Source of the DNA: an uncultured Oscillibacter sp.
Lineage (GTDB): Bacteria > Bacillota > Clostridia > Oscillospirales > Oscillospiraceae
Length of the DNA stretch: 10,044 nucleotides
NCBI GenBank assembly: GCA_910588005.1
Contig: CAJUQM010000065.1
Span: 1-10,044 of the forward strand
Reading direction: 5' to 3'
Shown: positions 1 to 6,275 of the stretch, piece by piece
Layout of the letters: the number at the start of each line of letters is the position of its first letter
How positions within the stretch are numbered: position 1 is the stretch's first letter
Program-made: the position numbers and the translations under genes
The notes under the pieces: model-generated
What the model was told of the DNA's origin: nothing
Databases searched by the model: none
What the model saw: the letters and a program-made list of their open reading frames with translations, nothing else

Positions 1-406
1 CCACCAGCCACACCAGCCAGATATGATTGATTAACAACACTCCAATATCTTGAAGCGGGTGGGCGGTTGTTACATCATCCGCCGGTCTATTCACCGTTTC
101 ATTGTGCTGCTCCGCCCCAACAGCGGGAGCAAAACTGCCTCCCGGAGCGTTTTGTGGGGACTGTTGCTGTGGCGGTAAAGGAGCAGCCTGGGATATTGCC
201 TGATCGACAGCCTGATATGCCTTTCCCATCAGGCTTACTTCCGGCCCGAACGGGAGCAGCAGCCGCAAAACAACAACCAGCCAAATGTAATACTGCCATT
301 GTCGGCTGATTTTGTTTTTCAAAAACTGTTTTCCAAAAAGTAAAGCCAGAATAAGTAAACTGCCGGAAAAAGACATGGACAGGAAAATCTTCAAAACTGC
401 GTTCAT
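1..406 (-). CDS. BlaR1/MecR1-like M56 family membrane metallopeptidase, N-terminal part (runs off the left edge)
   Basis: About 135 codons are present, starting MNAVLKIFLSMSFSGSLLIL; the C-terminus lies outside the window. Two hydrophobic helices are visible (about residues 3-24 and 38-55), then a polar, Gln/Pro-rich stretch (about 70-115), then the start of another helix (NHIWLVWLV) at the edge. This multi-helix N-terminus is typical of M56 sensors, which as known for BlaR1/MecR1 detect a cell-wall signal and trigger inactivation of the partner repressor through a zinc-protease domain; that HExxH domain is not in view. The ATG overlaps the stop of the upstream BlaI-type gene as ATGA (403-406), so the two are probably translationally coupled. 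The family call rests on the N-terminal layout plus the BlaI partner; beta-lactam sensing itself is not shown. Confidence 0.8.
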   Translation of the reverse strand, partial: MNAVLKIFLSMSFSGSLLILALLFGKQFLKNKISRQWQYYIWLVVVLRLLLPFGPEVSLMGKAYQAVDQAISQAAPLPPQQQSPQNAPGGSFAPAVGAEQHNETVNRPADDVTTAHPLQDIGVLLINHIWLVWLV

Positions 407-786
407 TGCTGCCCTTTTCCTTTCTCCAGCAGCCGTTTCAATTCCTCATATTCCTCGTCTGCCAGGAGGTCGCCCATAATCAGATTGGAAACCAGCCCCT
501 TTGCGCTGCCCTCATAAATCTTATCCAGGAAATTTTTCGTCTGCGCCGTCTGGTACTCTGCCTCAGAGATCAGAGGGGTGTATTCGTTGCGGCGTCCGAT
601 TTTCCTGGCGCGCAAAAAGCCCTTGTTCATCAACCGTGACAGCAGCACGATCAGGGTGTTTTTTTGACACGGCCTGCCCCTGGCCGTCAGGGCCTCCATG
701 ATGTAAGGAAACAGCGTTACCTCCGACCGGTTCCCCCACACAATTTTCATAATTTCAAGCTCGGCGTCGGATAACTGCAGAATCAT
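403..786 (-). CDS. BlaI/MecI/CopY-family winged-helix transcriptional repressor
   Basis: The 127-residue product has the usual length and layout of BlaI/MecI: a winged-helix DNA-binding part (about 3-72, starting LSDAELEIMKIVWG, with recognition-helix region NTLIVLLSRLMNKG and wing RRNEYTPLI), then a helical dimerisation tail (about 74-125). In Staphylococcus aureus BlaI the signal-dependent cleavage is known at N101-F102; here N101-L102 falls at the same position (LVSN|LIM), consistent with control by the coupled M56 peptidase. Start choice: GAGGAGG lies 7 nt upstream of the ATG at 786. Expected role: a dimer represses its own operon and perhaps distant genes. The promoter upstream carries dyads (808-856). 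The regulated target, whether beta-lactamase or another cell-wall response, cannot be told from this window. Confidence 0.9.
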   Translation of the reverse strand: MILQLSDAELEIMKIVWGNRSEVTLFPYIMEALTARGRPCQKNTLIVLLSRLMNKGFLRARKIGRRNEYTPLISEAEYQTAQTKNFLDKIYEGSAKGLVSNLIMGDLLADEEYEELKRLLEKGKGQQ

Positions 787-807
787 AGGCGGTCCTCCTC
801 AATGTAT

Positions 808-856
808 AACACGGTGTTGACAATAGAAAAATAACACACTGTCATACGTTTTGTCA
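808..856 (-). promoter_or_regulatory. Candidate BlaI operator dyads
   Basis: A perfect 5-bp inverted repeat around one base (AACAC-C-GTGTT on the minus strand, 808-818) sits between the promoter and the start codon. A second dyad, TGACA with TGTCA, flanks the -10 region, and GTGTTAT occurs twice in the same stretch. BlaI/MecI repressors are known to bind TACA/TGTA-type dyads over their own promoter, so autoregulation here is plausible. The sites are not an exact match to the staphylococcal operator. Confidence 0.4.
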
Positions 857-857
857 A
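829..857 (-). promoter_or_regulatory. Sigma-A-type promoter of the BlaI-M56 operon
   Basis: On the minus strand TTGACA (857-852) is followed after exactly 17 nt by TTATTT (834-829). The -35 is perfect and the -10 matches 4 of 6. It lies about 45 nt upstream of the repressor start codon, leaving room for the operator-like dyads and the ribosome binding site. Confidence 0.55.
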
Positions 858-1074
858 GCACACTGCAAGAAATTGTGAGATTAGGCCTTGTTTGATAAAT
901 GGCGAAATGCACAGCGGCGAGAGATTTTTTTGCCGGGCGGGGCAAACATTTGCAGAAATACGTTGTGTATTTCAAAAATTTTTAGCACGGTACGGTGGAA
1001 TAAGATCCGCTGTTTGGGCGTTTTGTCATTTTCAAACTGGGCCTAATTTGAAAAAGACTTGTTTACAGCATAAG
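858..1074. other. Intergenic region without a supported gene
   Basis: This stretch lies between the BlaI promoter and the ferredoxin terminator. The only structure I see is a perfect 7-bp inverted repeat GAAATAC-GTTGT-GTATTTC (955-973) followed by AAAAATTTTT. The long plus-strand open frame that starts here continues antisense through the ferredoxin gene and resembles no protein family. Confidence 0.4.
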
Positions 1075-1107
1075 AACCCCAGCGGAAGTCAGTCTTCCGC
1101 TGGGGTT
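1075..1107 (-). terminator. Intrinsic terminator of the ferredoxin gene (possibly bidirectional)
   Basis: A perfect 14-bp stem (1075-1088 with 1094-1107) closes a 5-nt loop TCAGT. It starts about 30 nt past the ferredoxin stop codon. On the minus strand the 3' side continues TTCTTATG, a short interrupted U-run; on the plus strand it continues TTTTC, so it may stop transcription in both directions. Confidence 0.75.
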
Positions 1108-1137
1108 TTCGGCCCGTATGCCGGACGCCGCCTGTGG

Positions 1138-1323
1138 CTATTTTTGAATCTTGATGGCGTTGACAGGGCAGCGGTTGGCGGCACCGGCGGCCCGGTCGTA
1201 CTGGGTCTCATCCGGATTGGGCAGGACGGTGGAGACCCGGTTGTCCATGCGGAAGATGCCGGGGGCAGCGTAGGCGCACATTCCGCAGCCGATGCACTGG
1301 CCGGCATCCACGGTAACAGTCAT
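1138..1323 (-). CDS. Small single-cluster [4Fe-4S] ferredoxin
   Basis: The 61-residue soluble protein carries CIGCGMC (C10, C13, C16) and a distant C52 followed by P (RCPVNAIKI). That is the ligand set of mono-cluster [4Fe-4S] ferredoxins such as that of Thermotoga maritima. Relatives often have two more cysteines, near residues 20 and 43, that form a disulphide; here these are A20 and D43, so no disulphide is possible. It presumably shuttles low-potential electrons between cytoplasmic oxidoreductases, but no partner is encoded nearby: it is a monocistronic gene with its own promoter and terminator. The ATG at 1323 is preceded by AAGGAGGG with about 6 nt spacing. Length is normal for the family, so the gene is intact. 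Confidence 0.93.
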   Translation of the reverse strand: MTVTVDAGQCIGCGMCAYAAPGIFRMDNRVSTVLPNPDETQYDRAAGAANRCPVNAIKIQK

Positions 1324-1359
1324 AAGAAACCCTCCTTTTTGCCTCTCTGGCCTGCAGCT

Positions 1360-1388
1360 ATTATAATACGCTTTTCCGCCGTTTCCAA
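1360..1388 (-). promoter_or_regulatory. Promoter of the ferredoxin gene
   Basis: On the minus strand TTGGAA (1388-1383) precedes a perfect TATAAT (1365-1360) by 17 nt. Transcription would start near 1353, giving a short leader of about 30 nt that contains the AAGGAGGG ribosome binding site. Confidence 0.65.
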
Positions 1389-1494
1389 GGAGATTTTTAC
1401 AGAATGGGGAACATTTTTTCCCGGAGAACCGTCTTTTTTATGGGATGAAAGAAGATTTTGGGGAAACCGGCGGAATTTTGTAGTCAAATCGACA

Positions 1495-1523
1495 TTTACT
1501 TTGTCCGCTGGATGTGATATCCT
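1495..1523 (+). promoter_or_regulatory. Weak candidate promoter for the SLH surface enzyme gene
   Basis: TTTACT (1495-1500) and TATCCT (1518-1523) are separated by 17 nt; each matches the sigma-A consensus at 4 of 6 positions and the -10 is preceded by a TG two bases further up. It is the best pair I found in the divergent region, but it is not strong. Confidence 0.35.
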
Positions 1524-1544
1524 TACAAGTGTTATGTAGACTAG

Positions 1545-1564
1545 GCCCCGCTCTGACGCGGGGC
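1545..1564 (+). other. GC-rich hairpin in the 5' leader of the surface enzyme gene
   Basis: GCCCCGC (1545-1551) pairs perfectly with GCGGGGC (1558-1564) around a 6-nt loop, about 40 nt upstream of the ribosome binding site. No U-run follows, so it is not a terminator. It may stabilise the mRNA or tune expression. Confidence 0.4.
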
Positions 1565-1614
1565 ACGGCCGGCGGCCGGACGCCCCGCCGCCGGAGACCT
1601 TTTGGAGGCAAGAT

Positions 1615-4600
1615 ATGAAAAAATTTTTCCGCAAGACCCTGGCGCTGTCACTGGCATTGTCCATGGTTCTTTCACTGGGACTGAGTGCCGCCGCGTCGGA
1701 TGCCCTGGGAGAGGATCTGACGGCCATGGACACGCTGCTGCACCAGGAGACGCAGCTCTCCACCAACACCTTCTGGAGCACGGCATACAACGACCTCCGG
1801 ACGGAGAACCTGATTACATACATGCCGAATATGGACGTAACGCCCATTGTCACCTATGGTGAGGTCCTCACGGACCGGAGCACCGTCACCGCCACGGCCC
1901 GGGAGCTGGAGAGCCGGGGGTACCGTGTTGTGGCGGGAATCAACGGCGATTTTTACAACGTCAACACAGGCCTGCCCATCGGCCTTGTGGTTTCCGAGGG
2001 AGAGCTTCGCAGCAGCGACGGCGGCTATTACGCCATCGGCTTCCGCGCTGACGGTACGGCCGCGATCGGCAAGCCCGGCGTGAAGGTCACTGCCCGCCTG
2101 GGATACATGGACGCGGAGGGCTATGGTGAAGAGATCTCCCGTCAGCTCACCGCAGTGAACAAGGCCCGGGTCTCTGAGGGGGGAACCTATCTCTACACTT
2201 ACGATTTTAACAGCAAACACACCACCGGAAACACCGAGGCCGGGGTGGATGTGCTCTGCACCATTCAGGAGGGGCGGCTCTCCATCGGAGAGACCATGAC
2301 GGCTATCGTGGAGCGGGTGGAGGAGACTTCCTCCGCCACGGAGATGAGGCCGGGACAGATTGTCCTCTCCGCCAACTTAAAATCCGACCCCTACCACGTG
2401 GAGGCCCTGCGGAGGATCCCCGTGGGCACGGTTATCACGCTGGAGGCCTCCGCCGCCAGCGAGGAGTGGAACGACGTGGAATACGCCGTGGGCGCGCTGT
2501 ACTCCCTGGTGGCGGACGGCGCCGTGGTGGCGGGCCTGCCCACCGGCGCCAATCCCCGAACCGCCGTGGGCGTGCGCTATGACGGCGCTGTGGTTTTCTA
2601 CACCATTGACGGCCGCCGCTCCGGGCACTCTGTGGGCGCGTCCATGGACCAGGTGGCCAACCGCATGATCGAGCTGGGCTGTTACGCGGCGCTGTGCCTG
2701 GATGGCGGCGGCTCCACCACGCTGTCCGTCACCGCGCCGGACAAGCTGAAGGCGAATACCGCCAACCGGCCCTCCGACGGCGGGGAGCGGAAGGTTTCCA
2801 ACCAGGTGCTGCTGGTGGCGTCGGGCCAGCCCACCGGAGAGCTGAGCCACTTCTATGTTCAGGCGGATAACCAGTATGTGCTGGCGGGCAGCAAGGTAGA
2901 GATCTCCGCCTCTGCCGTAGACACCAACTTTATTCCCATGGAGGAGGACTACCGTCTGGAGACCGATGGCGGTGAGCTGGAGGGCAATGTGCTGATTACC
3001 CCCAGCTCCGGCGGCGACATCACCGTTACCGCCGGCAGCGGCCGCGGAACGGGGACAACGACGGTCCACGCCGTCACTACCCCGGATGCCCTGGCCATCC
3101 GCAGCGCCGACGGCACCGCCCTCACCACGTTGGGAGCTGCCCCCGGCAGCGTGACGCAGCTGACCGCCACCGCCGCCTACCAGCACAGACAGCTGAAGGC
3201 GGACCCGGAGGCCTTTACCTGGACGGTAGAGGGCGGGATCGGAACCATTGACCCCCTTGGAAACTTCACCGCCGGTATGCCGGGAGAGGGCACGGTCACT
3301 GTCTCCGCCGGGGGACGGAGCACCTCTGTGCAGGTGACGGTGTCCAACCTCTCCATCCAGCCGGTGGAGGACTTTGAGGAGGAGACCACCATCTTTGACG
3401 GTACCTACGCCGACGGACTCCAGTTCAGCCGTTCCACGGCGGCAGAGACCGTGCGCATGGGCCGTGGCTCCGGCAGGCTGGACTATACCTTGACAGAGGA
3501 CCGCCTCTACCAGGCAGAATGGCGGGCGTCCCGCCAGACGGCGGTTAACCATGAACTCTATACGAGCCTGAACCTGTGGGTCTATGGCGACGGCTCCGGC
3601 AACGATCTGTATCTGCTCTATGACAACGGTACGAAGGGCTACCTGGAGACGCCGGTTACCACGCTGGATTTCACCGGCTGGAAGCAGGTCTCTGTGCCCA
3701 TCGGCGATTGGTTCAGCCTCCAGGGATTTGGTATTCGGGCGGCGTCCACCTGGATTTACGATGAAAATGGACTGCTCCAGCAGATCTTTAACGACACCGC
3801 TCGGGCCGGGACGGTCTACATCGACCACATTGCCGCCTCCTTTGAGGGCACCGTGGATACCACCGTGCCCACGGTCACCGCCCAGGTCAGCGGCGCCGCC
3901 CTCACCGGCACCGTAAAGGACGATGTGGACGGCGTACTGTCCCAGACCTCCGTGTCCGTCACCTATGACGGCGCGCCCCTGGCCTTTACCTACAACGGCA
4001 AGACCGGGGCCGTCTCCGCGGCCCTGCCCGCGGCGGACGGCGCGGCCCACCGGGTCACCATCACCGCCCGGGACGGCTCCGGCAACATCGGCCGGGCTTC
4101 GGCAGACATCCCCGCCGCCGGTGCGGAGCGCCGGTTCAGGGATACGGCGGCGTACTGGGGCGCGGACTACTGCGACTACCTGTACGACCACAACATCTCC
4201 AAGGGCTACACCGACGGGACCTTCCGCCCCGATCAGCTGCTGACCCGGCTGGATTTCTCCGTGATGCTGTACAACTGCCTGAAGCTGGATCCGGCGAAGT
4301 ACGCGGGGGTGTCCCTGCCCTTCGCGGACCTGAGGGAGATTCCGGAGTCCGCTCTTCCGGCCGCCCGGGCGCTGTACGCCGAGGGGATCGTTACCGGTAC
4401 CCAGGGGAAGGACGGAAAGCTCTATTTCAATCCCACCGGGAACCTGACCCGTGCCCAGGCGTCGGCCATGATCGGGCGGAGCCAGGAGAAGGGTTACGCT
4501 CTGTCGAATTTGACCTTCTCTGACGCCGGAAAGATTCCCGCTTACGCCGCCTTCTATATCCAGACTATGGCTGCCCAGGGGATCATCAATGGGTACAGCG

Positions 4601-4671
4601 ACAATACCTTCAAGCCCAACAACAACATCACCCGGGGACAGATGGCGAAGATCCTGTACACCATCATGTAA
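1615..4671 (+). CDS. Exported, cell-wall-anchored phosphodiester glycosidase (NAGPA domain) with Ig-like, CBM-like and three SLH domains
   Basis: This is a 1018-residue multidomain surface protein. Residues 1-27 form a signal peptide (basic MKKFFRK, hydrophobic core, ASA-type cleavage region). Residues about 75-400 are a phosphodiester glycosidase/NAGPA domain, with GINGDFYN (108-115), TIDGRRSG (331-337) and CLDGGGSTT (361-369); this fold is known from the mammalian uncovering enzyme that removes GlcNAc from a phosphodiester. Residues about 400-490 and 490-577 look Ig-like (FTWTVEGGIGTIDPLGNFTA is typical of Big domains). Residues 584-745 resemble a beta-sandwich carbohydrate-binding module; 750-838 are another Ig-like domain. 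Three SLH repeats follow (about 839-893, 903-960, 969-1018), the usual non-covalent anchor to secondary wall polymers. GGAGG lies 6 nt before the ATG. It stands alone, with its own terminator. The substrate is unknown; a phosphodiester-linked wall or host glycan is inference. Confidence 0.9.
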   Translation: MKKFFRKTLALSLALSMVLSLGLSAAASDALGEDLTAMDTLLHQETQLSTNTFWSTAYNDLRTENLITYMPNMDVTPIVTYGEVLTDRSTVTATARELESRGYRVVAGINGDFYNVNTGLPIGLVVSEGELRSSDGGYYAIGFRADGTAAIGKPGVKVTARLGYMDAEGYGEEISRQLTAVNKARVSEGGTYLYTYDFNSKHTTGNTEAGVDVLCTIQEGRLSIGETMTAIVERVEETSSATEMRPGQIVLSANLKSDPYHVEALRRIPVGTVITLEASAASEEWNDVEYAVGALYSLVADGAVVAGLPTGANPRTAVGVRYDGAVVFYTIDGRRSGHSVGASMDQVANRMIELGCYAALCLDGGGSTTLSVTAPDKLKANTANRPSDGGERKVSNQVLLVASGQPTGELSHFYVQADNQYVLAGSKVEISASAVDTNFIPMEEDYRLETDGGELEGNVLITPSSGGDITVTAGSGRGTGTTTVHAVTTPDALAIRSADGTALTTLGAAPGSVTQLTATAAYQHRQLKADPEAFTWTVEGGIGTIDPLGNFTAGMPGEGTVTVSAGGRSTSVQVTVSNLSIQPVEDFEEETTIFDGTYADGLQFSRSTAAETVRMGRGSGRLDYTLTEDRLYQAEWRASRQTAVNHELYTSLNLWVYGDGSGNDLYLLYDNGTKGYLETPVTTLDFTGWKQVSVPIGDWFSLQGFGIRAASTWIYDENGLLQQIFNDTARAGTVYIDHIAASFEGTVDTTVPTVTAQVSGAALTGTVKDDVDGVLSQTSVSVTYDGAPLAFTYNGKTGAVSAALPAADGAAHRVTITARDGSGNIGRASADIPAAGAERRFRDTAAYWGADYCDYLYDHNISKGYTDGTFRPDQLLTRLDFSVMLYNCLKLDPAKYAGVSLPFADLREIPESALPAARALYAEGIVTGTQGKDGKLYFNPTGNLTRAQASAMIGRSQEKGYALSNLTFSDAGKIPAYAAFYIQTMAAQGIINGYSDNTFKPNNNITRGQMAKILYTIM

Positions 4672-4690
4672 TGCATGGGACAAGAGAAAC

Positions 4691-4722
4691 CCGCCCGGCG
4701 CATAAGCGCCGGGCGGATTTTT
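4691..4722 (+). terminator. Intrinsic terminator of the surface enzyme gene
   Basis: An 11-bp perfect GC stem (4691-4701 with 4706-4716), loop ATAA, is followed by ATTTTT. It begins 20 nt after the stop codon. It is the clearest terminator in the window. The 150 nt from here to the end of recR show no further gene. Confidence 0.93.
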
Positions 4723-4873
4723 ATCCGTTGGGCCGGGGGGAGGCCGGGCTGTTTTATTTTATGAGGCGCCTCTACAGGCTTCCACCCGGTAAAGGCAGGC
4801 CGGGCCGCCCAGGGGGTTCATCATTCAGCATGGCTTACATTTTTGCCGGCGCCTGTGGGGCGGCGGCGCTTTT

Positions 4874-5473
4874 TTACATCTCTCTCCGGCCCTCCAGCGC
4901 CCGCATCAGCGTGGCGTCGTCGGCAAATTCCAGATGCCCGCCCACGGGGATCCCGTAGGCCAGACGGGTTACCCGCACGTCAAAGGGTTTTAGGAGGCGG
5001 GCAATGTACATGGCGGTGGCCTCCCCCTCCGTGTCCGGGTTGGTGGCCATGATGACCTCCTCCACGTCCCCCTTAGATACCCTCTCCAATAGGGGCTTGA
5101 TGGCGAGGTCATCCGGTCCCACGTGGTTCATAGGGGAGATGACGCCGTGGAGGACGTGGTAATGCCCGCTGTACTCCCGGGACCGCTCCACGGCGGCCAC
5201 GTCCCGGGGATCCGCCACCACGCAGATGGTGGTGCCATCCCGCTTGGGGGAGGCGCAGATGGGACACAGCCCCCCGGCGGTGAAATTCTGACACACCGGG
5301 CAGCAGGTGACGCCGCGCTTGGCGTCTATGATGGCGCCGGCAAAGGCCTGGGCCTCCTCTTCGGGCAGGCCCAAAACAAAAAAGGCCAGCCGCTGGGCGG
5401 ACTTGCCGCCGATGCCCGGCAGACGGGCGAACTGCTCTACCAATCTTTCCAGGGGGGCGGGGAAGTATTCCAT
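4874..5473 (-). CDS. recR: Recombination mediator protein RecR
   Basis: The 199-residue product matches RecR along its full normal length. It has a helix-hairpin-helix (LPGIGGKSAQR, about 18-28), a C4 zinc motif (C58, C61, C70, C73), a TOPRIM domain (about 80-175, with VVADPRDVAAVE and NPDTEGEATAMYI), and the conserved C-terminal walker-like end GIPVGGHLEFADDATLMRALEGRRE. RecR works with RecO and RecF to load RecA on SSB-covered DNA at gaps and stalled forks. AAGGAGAA precedes the ATG at 5473. In many Firmicutes recR follows dnaX and a YbaB/EbfC gene; neither is upstream here. Instead a GC-rich 213-nt gap separates it from the interrupted XRE gene, so recR may be transcribed alone, although I found no convincing promoter. 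No terminator is obvious downstream. Confidence 0.97.
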   Translation of the reverse strand: MEYFPAPLERLVEQFARLPGIGGKSAQRLAFFVLGLPEEEAQAFAGAIIDAKRGVTCCPVCQNFTAGGLCPICASPKRDGTTICVVADPRDVAAVERSREYSGHYHVLHGVISPMNHVGPDDLAIKPLLERVSKGDVEEVIMATNPDTEGEATAMYIARLLKPFDVRVTRLAYGIPVGGHLEFADDATLMRALEGRREM

Positions 5474-5501
5474 GGCGGGTTCTCCTTCTTGGTCCCTGCG
5501 G

Positions 5502-5559
5502 GGGACGGGGGATTTTTGGTTTCTTTGGGATGCGCCCCACGGGGGCGGGACGGGGGATT
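5502..5559. repeat. 13-bp direct repeat in the G-rich recR leader
   Basis: GGGACGGGGGATT occurs at 5502-5514 and again at 5547-5559, 45 bp apart, just upstream of the recR ribosome binding site. Several further G-runs of three to five lie between. The plus strand, which is the template strand for recR, is therefore G-tract rich. Confidence 0.6.
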
Positions 5560-5631
5560 CGCGCTGTGGGACCCGGCCCCTGGCTGGGCCATTTCCCCAA
5601 CAGCCGGGGGCTTTCAGGAGGACACTGTAGG

Positions 5632-5651
5632 GGCCGCCGCCCTCGGCGGCC
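5632..5651. repeat. Perfect 8-bp GC inverted repeat between the XRE genes and recR
   Basis: GGCCGCCG (5632-5639) pairs with CGGCGGCC (5644-5651) around the loop CCCT. It lies 36 nt past the end of the interrupted XRE gene on the minus strand. No U-run follows in either direction, so a terminator role is doubtful. Confidence 0.45.
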
Positions 5652-5686
5652 TGTTCCCCATAGCCCCGGTACTTTTGGTAAGCCGC

Positions 5687-5908
5687 CTATGACTCCCGGT
5701 TCGGCAGAGGGGCGAGGCCCACCAGTTGATCTAATGTGACGCCGTAGAAGCCGGCCAGCTTGACCATAAGAGGGGCGGTTGGGTCCCGCTCGTTTTTTTC
5801 ATACCGTTCGTAGGTTTTGGAAGAGATCTCCAAAGCCCTTGCCACGGCTTCACGGGAAAGACCTCTTTTCTTTCACAGGGCTAACAGGTTTTTTGATAAT
5901 ATTTCCAT
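5687..5908 (-). pseudogene. XRE-family HTH regulator interrupted by an in-frame TGA at codon 12
   Basis: Read through one stop, the frame gives a 73-residue small XRE repressor: MEILSKNLLAL-stop-KKRGLSREAVARAL, continuing to SSKTYERYEKNERDP and GVTLDQLVGLAPLP. It aligns without gaps to the intact 73-residue neighbour upstream (5967-6188), with 35 identical positions counted by hand; the stop aligns with R12. TGA (5875-5873) is one transition away from CGA (Arg), which fits a recent nonsense mutation. Start codon ATG at 5908 has a good AAGGAGAA site, and everything downstream of the stop is otherwise intact. No ATG that would rescue the HTH follows the stop. A sequencing error or stop read-through are the alternatives. 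Confidence 0.85.
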
Positions 5909-5966
5909 GGTATTCTCCTTCCTGCATTTTTGGATCTGGAGAATCTGACAAGAGAGGCTTTGTGCC

Positions 5967-6188
5967 TTACTGCTCCAGACCCGGCAGGGGAGCGCGGCCT
6001 GCCAGCTGGTCCAGAGTAACGCCAAAATAATCAGCAAAAGTGCAGAGGGTCGATAGATTTGGTTCCCGCTCGCCTTTTTCGTACCGCCGGTAAGTGGCAG
6101 AGGCAATTTTGCAGTTTACCGCAACGACTTCCTGGCTTATATGGCGGTGCTTTCGACATGCTTTTAGATTTTCAGGAAAAGTTCCCAT
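5967..6188 (-). CDS. Small XRE-family helix-turn-helix transcriptional regulator
   Basis: The 73-residue protein is essentially one Cro/C1-type HTH: NLKACRKHRHISQEVVA, then the recognition region SATYRRYEKGEREPN, then the family's usual TLCTFADYFGVTLDQLAG. GGAGAG precedes the ATG at 6188. It is followed after 58 nt by the interrupted paralogue in the same orientation, the result of a tandem duplication or of two related acquisitions. Its start faces a strong divergent promoter (6207-6235) that drives a small unknown gene, so it probably represses that promoter and its own. No effector domain is present. The minus-strand promoter is not evident; only poor -10-like matches overlap the divergent one. 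Confidence 0.88.
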   Translation of the reverse strand: MGTFPENLKACRKHRHISQEVVAVNCKIASATYRRYEKGEREPNLSTLCTFADYFGVTLDQLAGRAPLPGLEQ

Positions 6189-6206
6189 AATTTCTCTCCA
6201 TATCTC

Positions 6207-6235
6207 TTGACAATACTGGCCAGCACGGATATACT
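6207..6235 (+). promoter_or_regulatory. Strong sigma-A promoter of the small gene, with palindrome CTGGCCAG in the spacer
   Basis: A perfect TTGACA (6207-6212) is followed after 17 nt by TATACT (6230-6235). The spacer holds a perfect 8-bp palindrome CTGGCCAG (6216-6223), a natural place for a dimeric repressor such as the adjacent XRE protein to block RNA polymerase. Transcription would start near 6242, so the longer open frame that begins at the TTG inside the -35 box is not the coding start. Confidence 0.82.
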
Positions 6236-6275
6236 AAAAACGGACCAAAAGGAGCGGTCTGAAAGGAGCGGTTTT

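Noticed and set aside
892..1539. 215-codon plus-strand open frame
   Set aside because: It crosses the ferredoxin gene, its terminator and its promoter in antisense, has no ribosome binding site and no recognisable protein features.
2377..4683. 768-codon open frame antisense to the surface enzyme gene
   Set aside because: The translation is low-complexity (Gly, Val, Arg, His rich) and resembles no protein family. It is the mirror of a GC-rich coding strand with strong third-position bias, and the plus-strand product has clear domains.
4853..4876. Hairpin plus T-run just past the recR stop
   Set aside because: The T-run follows the stem on the plus strand, opposite to recR, and the stem is only about 5 bp; no plus-strand gene needs it.
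5109..5692. Long open frames overlapping recR on both strands
   Set aside because: They are alternative frames of recR and its GC-rich leader, with arginine/proline/glycine-rich nonsense translations.
6207..6275. Extended start (TTG) for the small DUF6809-like gene
   Set aside because: The TTG is part of the -35 box of the gene's own promoter; transcription starts downstream. The GTG at 6276 has a proper ribosome binding site.
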